A stretch of DNA of 43,545 nt, taken from Lachnospiraceae bacterium (GTDB lineage Bacteria > Bacillota > Clostridia > Lachnospirales > Lachnospiraceae). The first letter of the stretch is position 1, and each line of letters opens with the position of its first letter. The notes under the pieces were generated by a model. The model had not been told where the DNA came from. It did no database searches and saw nothing but the letters and a program-made list of their open reading frames with translations. Shown here one piece after another: positions 17,247 to 26,638 of this stretch. The stretch is from positions 1-43,545 of the forward strand of contig JAILMB010000082.1 in NCBI GenBank assembly GCA_024692825.1, written 5' to 3'. A program made the translations under genes and the position numbers.

Positions 17247-19820
17247 TTACTGTTTCAATATCCCCTCGGCTTTTACCCTCTTTACTTCCTCATAAAACTC
17301 TCGAGATGATATTCGAATTGCACCGGAACCGGCCACAATCAACTGTTCTGCTCCATCTGATGTAACTACAGTTACTTCATGTTTCGGTATCATCTCATGC
17401 ACGCTTCGCTCAATATAAGCATCTGCGGTCTGAGCTTCTTTTGTATATACTACATAGATATTGTGATACTTTTCTGAACTACCGGGATTCCCCTGTACTC
17501 GATATGCGTCAAACACAACAATCACATCATCTCCTACGTACCCTTGATAGTCGCATAAAATATCCATTAGCTTTCCTCTTGCTGCAGATAAATCCATTTT
17601 TGCCAAATCATTTAAATACTCCCAGGCAAAAATTACATTATATCCATCAACTAAGATATATCGCTTTTTCTTTTCATATTTTCTAGGCTTGTATGGTTTT
17701 TCCGATTTCTTGTTATAGTCTCTTTCCTTCGTTGCACTATAAGCAATAGGACTTCGAATAGGGCCAAATTCTCTAACAAAAATTTCTTCTAATTCTGACG
17801 TTAAACCACCGTATCCATCATACACTTTTTTGCCATTTTTTTCATCCGCTTCTTTTTGTCGAATCGGAATGTAAAACTCATCCTCTTCTTCCTTTTCCAC
17901 TCCTAGGGCATACGGAAGGTGCATCTTTTCTTCCACTTCAGCTGCAGGTACAACATACCCCACTCCACCTGCACAAAAAACGCTTCCCGTTGGATGGCGA
18001 CGATCTTCTTCCGGTCGGTAATCCTTTTTTTCAATCACCTCATCAGCATTATGACAAATATCGTAACCTGCCGCAGAAAGAGACAGTTGTCCCAATCCTC
18101 CTGTATAACTGGCAACCTCCGTTGCATAGTCCATAGACGTAGACACCGGCACCCGTCCCCGAAGGATAGCCTCATCCCCCTTTATTTCCGGCGGATCTAT
18201 TTTTCCAAACATCTGGTCTAAATCTGTCATTGCTCTACCCACCATAGAAGAAGGAACCTGAAGTTCTAACTTATAGTATGGTTCCAGCAAAATACTCTTC
18301 GCCTTCATTAATCCTTGTCGCACCGCTCTTCTTGAAGCCTGGGAAAAATCTCCACCTTCGGTGTGCTTTGTATGACTTTTACCTGAAAGAAGCGTAATCT
18401 TTACATCCGTAAGAGGAGCACCTGTCAACACTCCAATATGGCGTCTGTGTTCTAATACAGAAAGAGCCTGCTGCTGATAATTCTTCGAAAGAATATCGGT
18501 GGAACAACTATTATCAACAATAATTCCCGTTCCTCTTTCTAAGGGCTCTAGTTTCACATGTACCTCCGCATAATGACGCAGCGGTTCAAAATGACCGATT
18601 CCCTCCACCTCATTACCTATGGTTTCTCGATACATAATCTTTCCCACGCCAAAGGTTACAAGTACACCAAATCGTCTCTTGATTTCCTGCTGTAACACCT
18701 CTAATTGGAAGGGTCCCATAAGTTGAATTTTTATTTCTTTTGTCTCTTCTACATAATCCAGTTGAAGGGTTGGATCTTCCTCCCCTACTTCTTTTAAATT
18801 TTGGTAGAGTTTCCCTGCATCTACTCCTTCCGGCGGAATCACTTCATAGGACAAAACCGGTTCTAGATATGTTACATCTACATCCTCTTCCTCTCCCATG
18901 CCTTCCCCTGCATAGCTGTCCTTCAGCCCGATAAAAGTACAAATATCTCCCGCCTTTGCTTCGTTTTGTGTTTCAAATTTATCCCCATTATAAAAGCGAA
19001 TCCCCTGTAATTTTTCCTGGGTTTGCTCCTCGTTTTTATGAGTGAGAACTTCCTTAACCCCAATGGCTCCACCGGTTATCTTTACATGGGTTAATCGCTC
19101 CCCATTTTTGTCCCTGCCAATCTTATACACCAGTGCTTGAAAGTTCGAAGGATAGTGTGGCACTTCACTATAGTCAGAAAGTAGTTGTAATAATTCTTCA
19201 ACTCCTTCTTCTTTAAGGGCTGCTCCAAAAACAACAGGAAACACCTGTCGACAAAGGATTCCATTAGAAAGATCCTTTCTCGTAAGTTCTCCCTTTTCTA
19301 AATAAAGCTCCAAAAGTGCCTCATGGCTTGTGGCAATTTCTTCTTCTTCATCCCTTAAAGAAACGCATCCCTCTGAAAGCTCCTCTTTTAATTCTGCTAA
19401 TAATTCTTCTTTTTCAAAGCGGGAAATATCCATTTTATTTACAAAGATAAGGGTTGGCACACCATAGTCTTCTAGTAGCTTCCACAGAGTTTTGGTATGG
19501 CTTTGCACTCCATCAATTCCACTGATCACTAGAATTGCATAATCTAAGACCTTAAGTGTTCGCTCCATTTCTGCAGAAAAATCCACATGTCCAGGCGTAT
19601 CTAAAAGCGTGATTTCCATATCCTTATATAAAAATCTTGCCTGCTTCGAAAAGACAGTTACCCCTCGCTCACGCTCGATTTCTTCTCCATCCAAGTAGCT
19701 GTCCTTATGATCCACACGACCTAATGAACGTATGGTGCCGCCTCTATAAAGCAACGCTTCCGATAATGTAGTTTTTCCCGCATCAACGTGAGCTAAAATG
19801 CCCACTACCAATTTCCTCAT
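17247..19820 (-). CDS. Tet(M)-like translational GTPase fused to a C-terminal Rae1/YacP-type NYN ribonuclease domain
   Basis: An 857-residue fusion. Residues 1-660 resemble ribosomal protection proteins and EF-G: G1 AHVDAGKTT (10-18), G2 RGVTV (52-56), G3 DTPGH (74-78), G4 NKMD (128-131), then domains II-V. The domain IV tip at 481-492 reads KSHTKHTEGGDF, not the SPVSTPADF I recall for Tet(M), so tetracycline resistance is doubtful. A charged linker (about 693-721) leads to an NYN/PIN domain (722-857) closely resembling Bacillus Rae1 (YacP): ILVDGYNVI, VIVVFDAY, EAQTADAYIER and VTSDGAEQ, giving aspartates 725, 771, 800 and 822. Rae1 cuts mRNA in the ribosomal A site. The fusion may therefore deliver a nuclease to that site. 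The gene heads an operon with yhaO- and yhaN-like genes. Confidence 0.88.
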   Translation of the reverse strand: MRKLVVGILAHVDAGKTTLSEALLYRGGTIRSLGRVDHKDSYLDGEEIERERGVTVFSKQARFLYKDMEITLLDTPGHVDFSAEMERTLKVLDYAILVISGIDGVQSHTKTLWKLLEDYGVPTLIFVNKMDISRFEKEELLAELKEELSEGCVSLRDEEEEIATSHEALLELYLEKGELTRKDLSNGILCRQVFPVVFGAALKEEGVEELLQLLSDYSEVPHYPSNFQALVYKIGRDKNGERLTHVKITGGAIGVKEVLTHKNEEQTQEKLQGIRFYNGDKFETQNEAKAGDICTFIGLKDSYAGEGMGEEEDVDVTYLEPVLSYEVIPPEGVDAGKLYQNLKEVGEEDPTLQLDYVEETKEIKIQLMGPFQLEVLQQEIKRRFGVLVTFGVGKIMYRETIGNEVEGIGHFEPLRHYAEVHVKLEPLERGTGIIVDNSCSTDILSKNYQQQALSVLEHRRHIGVLTGAPLTDVKITLLSGKSHTKHTEGGDFSQASRRAVRQGLMKAKSILLEPYYKLELQVPSSMVGRAMTDLDQMFGKIDPPEIKGDEAILRGRVPVSTSMDYATEVASYTGGLGQLSLSAAGYDICHNADEVIEKKDYRPEEDRRHPTGSVFCAGGVGYVVPAAEVEEKMHLPYALGVEKEEEDEFYIPIRQKEADEKNGKKVYDGYGGLTSELEEIFVREFGPIRSPIAYSATKERDYNKKSEKPYKPRKYEKKKRYILVDGYNVIFAWEYLNDLAKMDLSAARGKLMDILCDYQGYVGDDVIVVFDAYRVQGNPGSSEKYHNIYVVYTKEAQTADAYIERSVHEMIPKHEVTVVTSDGAEQLIVAGSGAIRISSREFYEEVKRVKAEGILKQ

Positions 19821-19831
19821 ATCTCACCTAT

Positions 19832-19864
19832 AAAAAAATCCCCTGACCGCATAGGATCAGGGGA
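19832..19864 (-). terminator. Terminator after the chemoreceptor, just before the GTPase-NYN ribosome binding site
   Basis: Arms 19839-19846 and 19857-19864 (TCCCCTGA/TCAGGGGA) pair over 8 bases and are followed by seven T residues on the minus strand. The T-run ends only about 12 bases before the GTPase-NYN start codon, leaving space for AGGTGAG but no promoter. It is either the end of the chemoreceptor operon with readthrough or an attenuator. Confidence 0.82.
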
Positions 19865-19878
19865 GATTAAGTACTTTC

Positions 19879-20844
19879 TTAAACTCGATTAGCAATTCGA
19901 TTCATGTAATCCGGATACTGTTCCAGGATATTATTCAAATCCTCAAATATAAGTCCTTTTTGCGTAATCTGTTCAGACATCACCAAAATGTTGTCCTCTA
20001 CCTCATCATAGTATACCTTAGAACCTGTAATCGTATCAACTACACCATCTACTTCTGTTGTGCAATTATTGATTACATCCATCATAGATGCATTTCCATC
20101 TTCAATTTCCTGTGCTACGGCTTTGATGTTATCTACAATTTCTTCTGTCTCATTAATGTGTTCCATAGACTCCGCCATGGCATTTCTTGTTCCCTCGATT
20201 GAGTCCATCAGATTTTGGTTGTTCTGAGTCAAGGCTTCCATACTAACGCCAATGTCCGCAATCATGTCCTTGATTTCCACAGATAACTTGGTAACCTGAT
20301 CTGCAACAACTGCAAATCCTCTTCCTGCTTCACCGGCACGGGCTGCTTCAATAGATGCGTTTAATGCCAAAAGATTTGTCTGATTTGCAATTCCATTAAT
20401 GGCATTGATCTTTGACTGAATATCATCATAACTCTTTTGGAACTCATCAAATACCTGTTCCATTGTGCCAATGGTTTCATTCACGGAACCAGAAGATGCA
20501 CGAATTTTATCCATGTTCTCATGGGTCTCATCTGCAGTGGCCATCATCTTGTTAATAATGTTTTCAAACTGTCCTGTAATATCTGTTACACTGTTAAACT
20601 GCTCTTTTAATCCCTCTACAGACTCTGTCGCTTGATGAGACTGATCTTGTACCGCATGGAAGGAATCTCTAATTCGATTTAATCCTGCTGTAGTTTCTAA
20701 TTCCTGTTCTTGTAGAATTTTTTCCTGATTGTAAATATATTTACCTGAATCCAGCATAGGTGTTAAGATTTCTCTATAGTTTGGAGAACTCTTTACTACC
20801 TTCACTTCTTCCTCTTCAACCTTTTTTTTACCAAATCCAAACAT
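19879..20844 (-). CDS. Soluble methyl-accepting chemotaxis protein
   Basis: A 321-residue protein with no membrane segment. The highly conserved signalling hairpin is present around residues 145-190: [20 protein letters not shown] followed by [20 protein letters not shown]. Coiled-coil helices flank it on both sides. No recognisable N-terminal sensor domain is present (only about 60 residues precede the coils), so input must come from a partner, most plausibly the FIST protein encoded 15 bases upstream. It would act in the cytosol on CheA/CheW, which are not in this window. A GGGAGGGAG box precedes the ATG. Confidence 0.92.
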   Translation of the reverse strand: MFGFGKKKVEEEEVKVVKSSPNYREILTPMLDSGKYIYNQEKILQEQELETTAGLNRIRDSFHAVQDQSHQATESVEGLKEQFNSVTDITGQFENIINKMMATADETHENMDKIRASSGSVNETIGTMEQVFDEFQKSYDDIQSKINAINGIANQTNLLALNASIEAARAGEAGRGFAVVADQVTKLSVEIKDMIADIGVSMEALTQNNQNLMDSIEGTRNAMAESMEHINETEEIVDNIKAVAQEIEDGNASMMDVINNCTTEVDGVVDTITGSKVYYDEVEDNILVMSEQITQKGLIFEDLNNILEQYPDYMNRIANRV

Positions 20845-20859
20845 GTTTTTCTCCCTCCC

Positions 20860-21954
20860 TTATTCAAATACGGCACAAACCATTGTCTGATTTACATGCT
20901 GACGTTTAAACTGCTCTCCGCCGGCAACATAGCCAACGTTATCACAAACTTCCGCCATAGATCTTAAATAGCTATCCGTATATCCTTCCTGTTCAAATAA
21001 GAGATAACGATAAATACAGTTAAAGGAAATCATAGTATCAATACTTCCACAGTTTCGTCGAATCTCACTTTTCGTATCTTCTACAACTTTCCTGTAATCC
21101 TGCAATTGCAAAACGGTTACCGCATCGTTTTCACCAAACTGTTTATAATTTACCAGGGAACCATCTCTTCCAATGTCATACATAGAACAGATATATACTT
21201 CATCTCCAAGTACTCGTCCTAATGGCTGTTGGAATACATTTCCAACAATTTCATCTCTCGAAACTCCGGTATCATTTGCATATACCTCTGCTGCTGGACG
21301 ATTATCTAGCTGTATTAATTCCTTTGTCTCACGGTTTACCTTTGTAGCTACATGAGTAGGGAAATTTGTTCGTGCATAAATGTTTTCCTTATAGACAAAC
21401 ACCTTACCAGATGTATTTTTGATTACCATAAATGCACATGCATTTTCATAAATTTTACCGTTTACGCTGACCTTAGATGTCTTTCCCTCCGGTGTACCAA
21501 AGGTGGTTGCTCCCAAAAGATTTACTCTGTATTTGCTTAAGGAAACATTCATAGTAGAAACCAAACGTTCTTCATTGTTTGTGCAAAGTTCAATGCAGAC
21601 CGTATTATCTTCCTTTGGATCAATTTCTCTTAAGGCCTTTTCCAGATTGTTTAAATCTGACAAAGGTGCCGATGCAAGATGCTTCATAACTCCTGCACAG
21701 ATTTTTGCTTCATCCGTAAAGGCTGTTGCAATAAAAATATTTTTGTCATCTATAATATCATTGCAATATCCCCTACCGGCTGTTCCAATTGTTTGTGCAT
21801 TTGGGTATTTCTTTTTTAACACTTCCGTAATTTCTTCAATTCGTGGGTAATCACAGAAAAATAAAATACCTTCAGGATTTGTTACGCCTGCTAAAACTTC
21901 TTCCACTGCAGCTTTCGCATTGGAATTTCTACTTACATTAGATTTGCTTTTCAT
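20860..21954 (-). CDS. FIST-domain sensory protein
   Basis: A 364-residue soluble protein that fits the FIST N plus FIST C architecture: an N-terminal alpha/beta half with GILFFCDYPRIEEITEVLKKKYP and IGTAGRGYC, and a C-terminal half with RPAAEVYANDTGVSRDEIVGN and an ending GYVAGGEQFKRQHVNQTMVC typical of FIST C. FIST domains are thought to bind small ligands, possibly amino acids, and often accompany chemoreceptors or signalling enzymes. Here the protein stands alone and sits between a cytoplasmic amylase (17-base gap) and a sensor-less chemoreceptor (15-base gap). I infer that it is the input module for that receptor. Confidence 0.82.
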   Translation of the reverse strand: MKSKSNVSRNSNAKAAVEEVLAGVTNPEGILFFCDYPRIEEITEVLKKKYPNAQTIGTAGRGYCNDIIDDKNIFIATAFTDEAKICAGVMKHLASAPLSDLNNLEKALREIDPKEDNTVCIELCTNNEERLVSTMNVSLSKYRVNLLGATTFGTPEGKTSKVSVNGKIYENACAFMVIKNTSGKVFVYKENIYARTNFPTHVATKVNRETKELIQLDNRPAAEVYANDTGVSRDEIVGNVFQQPLGRVLGDEVYICSMYDIGRDGSLVNYKQFGENDAVTVLQLQDYRKVVEDTKSEIRRNCGSIDTMISFNCIYRYLLFEQEGYTDSYLRSMAEVCDNVGYVAGGEQFKRQHVNQTMVCAVFE

Positions 21955-21971
21955 ATATGCCTCCCATAAAT

Positions 21972-24011
21972 TTATTCTTTATATCGTAAAACCAATGCCG
22001 AATAAGGCAAAAGTTTTAAATGCACGCATCCTTCTTCTATAAAATGTCGGATTGGGAACAATGAATATCCCAACTCATTTGTCATAAATATTTGTTCCAT
22101 TTCTCCTGCAATAGGAACCTCTAATTTCCAAACAGGAACATCCACTTCCATTAGATTGTTTCCAGAATTTACTGCAACCATGACTTTTTCATCTTTTAAA
22201 AATCTGCCATAGGAAACGTAATCTCTTCCGGTAGACAAGAACATAAAGGAGCCCTTTTTCAGAGATGGATTATTCTTGTGTAAACTAATAACATCTCTGT
22301 GATATCCTATGAGAACACGATCAGCCGTTTCCCACGGATAGGTTCGTCGGTTATCCGGATCAGTAAATCCCACTACCCCGGCCTCATCTCCATAGTAAAG
22401 CGTTGGTGCTCCCGGCCATGTCATTTGCATAAGACTTCCTAATTTTAATACTGCAACATTTACCTCATCTCCTGCAGCTTGAGATCCTAATTGAGCCACA
22501 CGGCCAACCTTGTGATTGGTTCTGGTTAAAAATCTCGAGTGATCATGGTTGTCCAACTGGTTCATTGCGCAATACAAAGATGGTGTCATAAACTGGGCCA
22601 TACAATGAAGCATGGTCATCTCAAAGCGTTTTCCATCTCCTAAAGCATGATCTTCAAATCGATCGGAGTGTTTTTCCATTCCAGTTAAAAAGAAGGATAT
22701 AGGCTCCATAAATGCGTCGTAGTTCATAATGGTATCCCACTGGTCTCCCCGAAGCCAGGAGGTGGCATCTCCATAGTGCTCTGCCAAAATCACAGCGTTT
22801 GGATTTGCATCCTTTACTGCATCTCGAAACTTTTTCCAGAATTCATGGTTAAACTCTTCGCTATGTCCTAAATCGGCAGCCACATCTAATCTCCAGCCAT
22901 CTACGTTGTATGGTGGCGATACCCATTTTCTACCAATATTTAAAATATATTCTGTTAGAGCATCGCTTCCCTCGTAATTCAACTTTGGCAGCGTATCATG
23001 GCCCCACCAACCATCATAGGTATGATTATAAGGCCACTTGTCCGGCTCATTCTCATAGAAATAAAAGAACTCGTGATAAGGACTCTTTTCAGAAATATAA
23101 GCTCCATCCTCATATCCCGGCTGGTTTTCATAAATCCGTTCTTTATCCAACCACTTGTTGAAAGACCCACAGTGATTGAATACGCCATCTAGAATTACTT
23201 TCATACCTCGCTTATGAATCTCTTCCACAAGATGGGCAAAGTATTTATTGGAAGCTTCAAGGTTCTTTTTATCTGTCACCCTTTTGATATATTTTGTAGC
23301 GTGACGATTGTCATAGTCCCCTTCCGCTAATACTTCACCGCCATCTTCTACCACACATCCATAATGCGGATCGATATAGTCATAATCCTGAATATCGTAT
23401 TTATGATTAGAAGGAGATACAAACAACGGATTAAAATAAATGACCTCTACGCCTAAGCCCTGTAAATAATCCAGTTTCGATTCGACTCCTTTTAAGTCGC
23501 CACCATAAAAGCTGGCCACGTCAAAATCTGCAGGATCCTGGCTCCAATTCTCAATCTTTCGAACCGGCATAGTTATATAGTGATACTCGTTGTCTAAAAC
23601 ATCGTTGGAATCATCACCATCGCAAAAACGATCCACTAGTATTTGGTACATAACAGCGCCCTTTGCCCAATCAGGTGTTTTAAATCCTGGCACAATCAAA
23701 AAGGCATACTGCATTCGGACTTCCTCTGATACGCCAAAGCGGTCATAGTAGCATATTTCATTTTCACTTCGAATTTCAAAGTAATAAGTAACAGGAGATT
23801 CCTTTAAGAGTATTTTGACTTGATAGAAACCAAACATACCGTTTGTCTCTACATACCCCATTGGAGTGCGCATTTCATTCGTACACAAATACACCTCAAG
23901 GGCATCATTTTGATCACCTCGAAGTCGAATAGTAACAGATTCCCCTGCTTTTGGTTCTGCTGGAGAACGAAAATTTTCCGTTCCGTCACTAAACAGTGCT
24001 TCCCTATTCAT
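21972..24011 (-). CDS. Cytoplasmic GH13 alpha-glucanase (neopullulanase/cyclomaltodextrinase-like)
   Basis: A 679-residue glycoside hydrolase family 13 enzyme without a signal peptide, so it acts inside the cell. An N-terminal beta-sandwich of about 115 residues (CBM34-like) precedes the barrel. Catalytic residues are recognisable: nucleophile Asp in DGWRLDVAADLGH, acid/base Glu in ILAEHYG, and the transition-state Asp in QLDNHDHSR. The motif VIYFNPLFVSPSNHKYD is typical of the neopullulanase/maltogenic amylase/cyclodextrinase group (GH13_20). It probably trims imported maltodextrins. It leads a tightly spaced operon with the FIST and chemoreceptor genes and has a structured leader with a terminator upstream. 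Confidence 0.87.
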   Translation of the reverse strand: MNREALFSDGTENFRSPAEPKAGESVTIRLRGDQNDALEVYLCTNEMRTPMGYVETNGMFGFYQVKILLKESPVTYYFEIRSENEICYYDRFGVSEEVRMQYAFLIVPGFKTPDWAKGAVMYQILVDRFCDGDDSNDVLDNEYHYITMPVRKIENWSQDPADFDVASFYGGDLKGVESKLDYLQGLGVEVIYFNPLFVSPSNHKYDIQDYDYIDPHYGCVVEDGGEVLAEGDYDNRHATKYIKRVTDKKNLEASNKYFAHLVEEIHKRGMKVILDGVFNHCGSFNKWLDKERIYENQPGYEDGAYISEKSPYHEFFYFYENEPDKWPYNHTYDGWWGHDTLPKLNYEGSDALTEYILNIGRKWVSPPYNVDGWRLDVAADLGHSEEFNHEFWKKFRDAVKDANPNAVILAEHYGDATSWLRGDQWDTIMNYDAFMEPISFFLTGMEKHSDRFEDHALGDGKRFEMTMLHCMAQFMTPSLYCAMNQLDNHDHSRFLTRTNHKVGRVAQLGSQAAGDEVNVAVLKLGSLMQMTWPGAPTLYYGDEAGVVGFTDPDNRRTYPWETADRVLIGYHRDVISLHKNNPSLKKGSFMFLSTGRDYVSYGRFLKDEKVMVAVNSGNNLMEVDVPVWKLEVPIAGEMEQIFMTNELGYSLFPIRHFIEEGCVHLKLLPYSALVLRYKE

Positions 24012-24038
24012 ATACTCACTCCACTCCTTTATAAAATG

Positions 24039-24069
24039 AAAAAAAGACAGCTTCGCGCGCTGCCTTTTT
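24039..24069 (-). terminator. Intrinsic terminator in front of the amylase gene
   Basis: Arms 24041-24051 and 24059-24069 pair over 11 bases with one G-U wobble in minus-strand RNA and are followed by seven T residues. The hairpin lies 140 bases after the ftsH stop and only 28 bases before the amylase start. It may end the ftsH transcript or act as an attenuator for the amylase operon. Confidence 0.8.
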
Positions 24070-24070
24070 A

Positions 24071-24208
24071 GGAGAAGGTATTTCTACTATGGGGGATAGT
24101 AAAAATAAAATGTATTGGGGGGTTTTTACGAATGTAATTATAACGCCCCCTACATCTTAAGTCTGCACAAACTTACCAATTATGTATAGTGTTTTTTGTG
24201 CAATTTCA
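24071..24208 (-). other. Structured intergenic segment between ftsH and the amylase gene
   Basis: In minus-strand order it holds an inverted repeat TTTGTGCA... (24164-24171 with 24195-24202, 8 bp, 23-base loop), a G5 run (24146-24150), a C6 run (24117-24122) with ATGTA/TACAT flanks that extend their pairing, and a small hairpin TACTAT-C5-ATAGTA (24085-24101). Then comes the terminator. A TATAAT hexamer lies at 24137-24142 on the minus strand. The G5 run could pair with either C run, so alternative folds are possible. Whether this is a leader RNA is unknown. Confidence 0.4.
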
Positions 24209-26098
24209 CTAATCCTCTACTGCAACACCCTCCTGATCAAGCACGCCTTCACTTTTTACGATTACCTCGTCTCCAAAAAGCGACTCGAATTCTTGGCGAT
24301 TAATCTTCTCTTTTTCTAAGAGAAGGTTCGCACAACTATGAAGAATATCTTCATGTTCTTTTAGTATCTTTTCAGCCTTTTCATAGCATTCATCTATGAT
24401 GCGACGAACTTCCTCGTCAATAGTGGCTGCTATTTCCTCGCTATAACCTTTTACATGGCCATAATCTCTTCCCAAGAAAACCTCTCCATCTTCCTGGTTG
24501 TAATCTACAGGACCAATCTTATCAGAGAATCCATAAATGGTAACCATTCTTCTCGCCATAGCCGTAGCCTGTTTAATATCCTGAGAAGCGCCTGTAGTAA
24601 CATCTCCAAAAATCATACCCTCGGCAATTCTTCCACCGAAGTCTACGATAATCTCTTGAAGCATTTTCCCTTTGGTGTTAAACATCTCATCCTTTTCCGG
24701 CAGTGGCATAGTATAACCTGCTGCTCCTTGACCGGTAGGAATAATGGAAACAGAATATACAGGTCCCACATCTGGAAGCACATGGAATAATATGGCATGA
24801 CCAGCTTCATGGTAAGCTGTAATCTTCTTCTCTTTATCAGAGATAATCTTACTACGCTTTTCTGTTCCAATTCCAACTTTTACAAAGGAATTTTTGATAT
24901 CGTTCATTCGAATGAATCGACGGTTGTCTTTGGCTGCAGCAATGGCTGCTTCATTCAAAAGATTCTCTAAATCAGCGCCTGTAAATCCTGCTGTGGTCTG
25001 TGCAATTTGTTTTAAATCCACATCATCGGATAAGGGCTTGTTCTTTGCATGGACATGTAGGATTTCTTCTCTTCCTCGCACATCCGGTCTACCAACAAAT
25101 ACTTTTCTATCAAATCGACCTGGTCGCATAATCGCCGGATCAAGGATATCTACACGGTTTGTTGCCGCCATTACTATAATACCCTCATTCACACCAAATC
25201 CATCCATCTCAACAAGCATCTGATTCAATGTCTGTTCACGTTCGTCGTGTCCGCCGCCCATTCCTGAGCCACGTTTTCTTGCAACTGCATCAATCTCATC
25301 GATAAACACAATACATGGTGCATTTTTTTTGGCATCTTCAAATAAATCTCTTACTCGTGAAGCACCTACACCTACAAACATCTCAACGAAATCAGAACCG
25401 GAGATTGAAAAGAAAGGTACTCCTGCTTCGCCGGCAACGGCTTTTGCAAGTAAAGTTTTACCGGTTCCCGGAGGTCCTACCAATAAAAGACCTTTTGGAA
25501 TTCTAGCTCCTACCTTTGTATACTTTGCCGGATCTTTCAGGAAATCAACAACTTCTACAAGCTCCTCTTTTTCCTCCTGTAATCCCGCAACATCATCAAA
25601 GCGGATCTTCATATTGTCCTGAGTCGTCATCTTTGCCCGTGATTTACCAAAGTTCATCATCCTAGAGGATGCTCCACCGCCGCCTCCGGCAGCCTGGCCA
25701 TTCAGTAAAATCATAAAGAGGATAAACAGTACAGCCACCACAATTAACATTGGCAGCATCTCTGTAAACCATCCGTCTTGAGGCACATCATAAACGATGT
25801 AATTCTTGAATCCATAGGAATCCATAATCTCGATGGCATCATTTACATCTGTGACATACAAGGTATATGCAACCTTGTTTGTATCTTTATCATCCGATTT
25901 TAAATAAATCGTAAGTGTTCCTGTTGGAACCTGTAAGTTCTGCTCCACCCGAACAGTCTCTACTGTTTCTGTAGCCAAAAATTCTTTTAGCTGTGACATG
26001 TTCATTGTAGGAGCAGTTTGACCTGTAAAGAAATACCAAAGAAAGATTACTACTAGTATTAATAACAGGTAAAAACCAAATCCGCTTCTTCTTCTCAA
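24209..26098 (-). CDS. ftsH: ATP-dependent zinc metalloprotease FtsH
   Basis: A 629-residue membrane-anchored AAA protease for quality control of membrane and cytosolic proteins. Two membrane segments (about 6-23 and 112-131) flank an extracytoplasmic domain. Walker A is [12 protein letters not shown], Walker [11 protein letters not shown], the pore region [18 protein letters not shown] and the zinc motif HEAGH (in [12 protein letters not shown]). The start is a TTG at 26098 behind TAGGAGAG; the first internal ATG (residue 32) would lose the first membrane segment. The tilS-hpt-ftsH order is the classic Firmicutes operon; hpt ends 15 bases upstream. Confidence 0.97.
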   Translation of the reverse strand: MRRRSGFGFYLLLILVVIFLWYFFTGQTAPTMNMSQLKEFLATETVETVRVEQNLQVPTGTLTIYLKSDDKDTNKVAYTLYVTDVNDAIEIMDSYGFKNYIVYDVPQDGWFTEMLPMLIVVAVLFILFMILLNGQAAGGGGGASSRMMNFGKSRAKMTTQDNMKIRFDDVAGLQEEKEELVEVVDFLKDPAKYTKVGARIPKGLLLVGPPGTGKTLLAKAVAGEAGVPFFSISGSDFVEMFVGVGASRVRDLFEDAKKNAPCIVFIDEIDAVARKRGSGMGGGHDEREQTLNQMLVEMDGFGVNEGIIVMAATNRVDILDPAIMRPGRFDRKVFVGRPDVRGREEILHVHAKNKPLSDDVDLKQIAQTTAGFTGADLENLLNEAAIAAAKDNRRFIRMNDIKNSFVKVGIGTEKRSKIISDKEKKITAYHEAGHAILFHVLPDVGPVYSVSIIPTGQGAAGYTMPLPEKDEMFNTKGKMLQEIIVDFGGRIAEGMIFGDVTTGASQDIKQATAMARRMVTIYGFSDKIGPVDYNQEDGEVFLGRDYGHVKGYSEEIAATIDEEVRRIIDECYEKAEKILKEHEDILHSCANLLLEKEKINRQEFESLFGDEVIVKSEGVLDQEGVAVED

Positions 26099-26112
26099 TT
26101 TACTCTCCTATC

Positions 26113-26637
26113 CTAGTCGAACTCAACCACACCGATGTATGGTAAGTTACGATACTTTTGGTCATAATCAAGTCCGTAGCCAACAACAAAAGCATCCGGA
26201 ATTGTAAAACCAATATAATCTACTGGCACATCAACTTCTCTACGATCCGGTTTATCAAGCATGGCACACATACGAACACTTTTTGCTCTACGATCTTTGA
26301 ACAAACCAGATAAATAATTCAACGTATTTCCACTATCAATAATATCTTCAACAATAATGACATTTCTGCCTTCTACGCCAAGGTCCAAATCTTTTTTAAT
26401 CTGAACCTCACCAGAAGAAACAGTACCAGAGCCATAACTGCTAGTAGCCATAAAATCAATTGTTACAGGAACTGTAATTCTCTTTGCAAGTTCACAAGCA
26501 AAGAATGCGGCTCCCTTCAAAATACAAACTAAAAATACACTTTCACCTTCATAGTCCTTGGAAATCTGTTCACCTAACTCTTTAATTCTCTTTGCGAGTT
26601 CTTCTTCTGAAAGCATTTCCTTGACAACTTCTGACAT
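26113..26637 (-). CDS. hpt: Hypoxanthine phosphoribosyltransferase
   Basis: A 174-residue purine-salvage enzyme that converts hypoxanthine (and often guanine) plus PRPP to the nucleotide. The PRPP-binding loop is VIIVEDIIDSGNTL, and the catalytic flexible loop contains the MATSSYGSGT segment. Length and C-terminus (KYRNLPYIGVVEF) are typical. It starts one base after the tilS stop codon, so translation is likely coupled, and it is followed by ftsH. Confidence 0.96.
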   Translation of the reverse strand: MSEVVKEMLSEEELAKRIKELGEQISKDYEGESVFLVCILKGAAFFACELAKRITVPVTIDFMATSSYGSGTVSSGEVQIKKDLDLGVEGRNVIIVEDIIDSGNTLNYLSGLFKDRRAKSVRMCAMLDKPDRREVDVPVDYIGFTIPDAFVVGYGLDYDQKYRNLPYIGVVEFD

Positions 26638-26638
26638 T

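Noticed and set aside
17247-19820. Tetracycline-resistance determinant
   Set aside because: The GTPase core resembles Tet(M), but the domain IV tip motif is absent, there is a C-terminal NYN domain, and no mobile-element sequence is nearby. A housekeeping or rescue role fits better.
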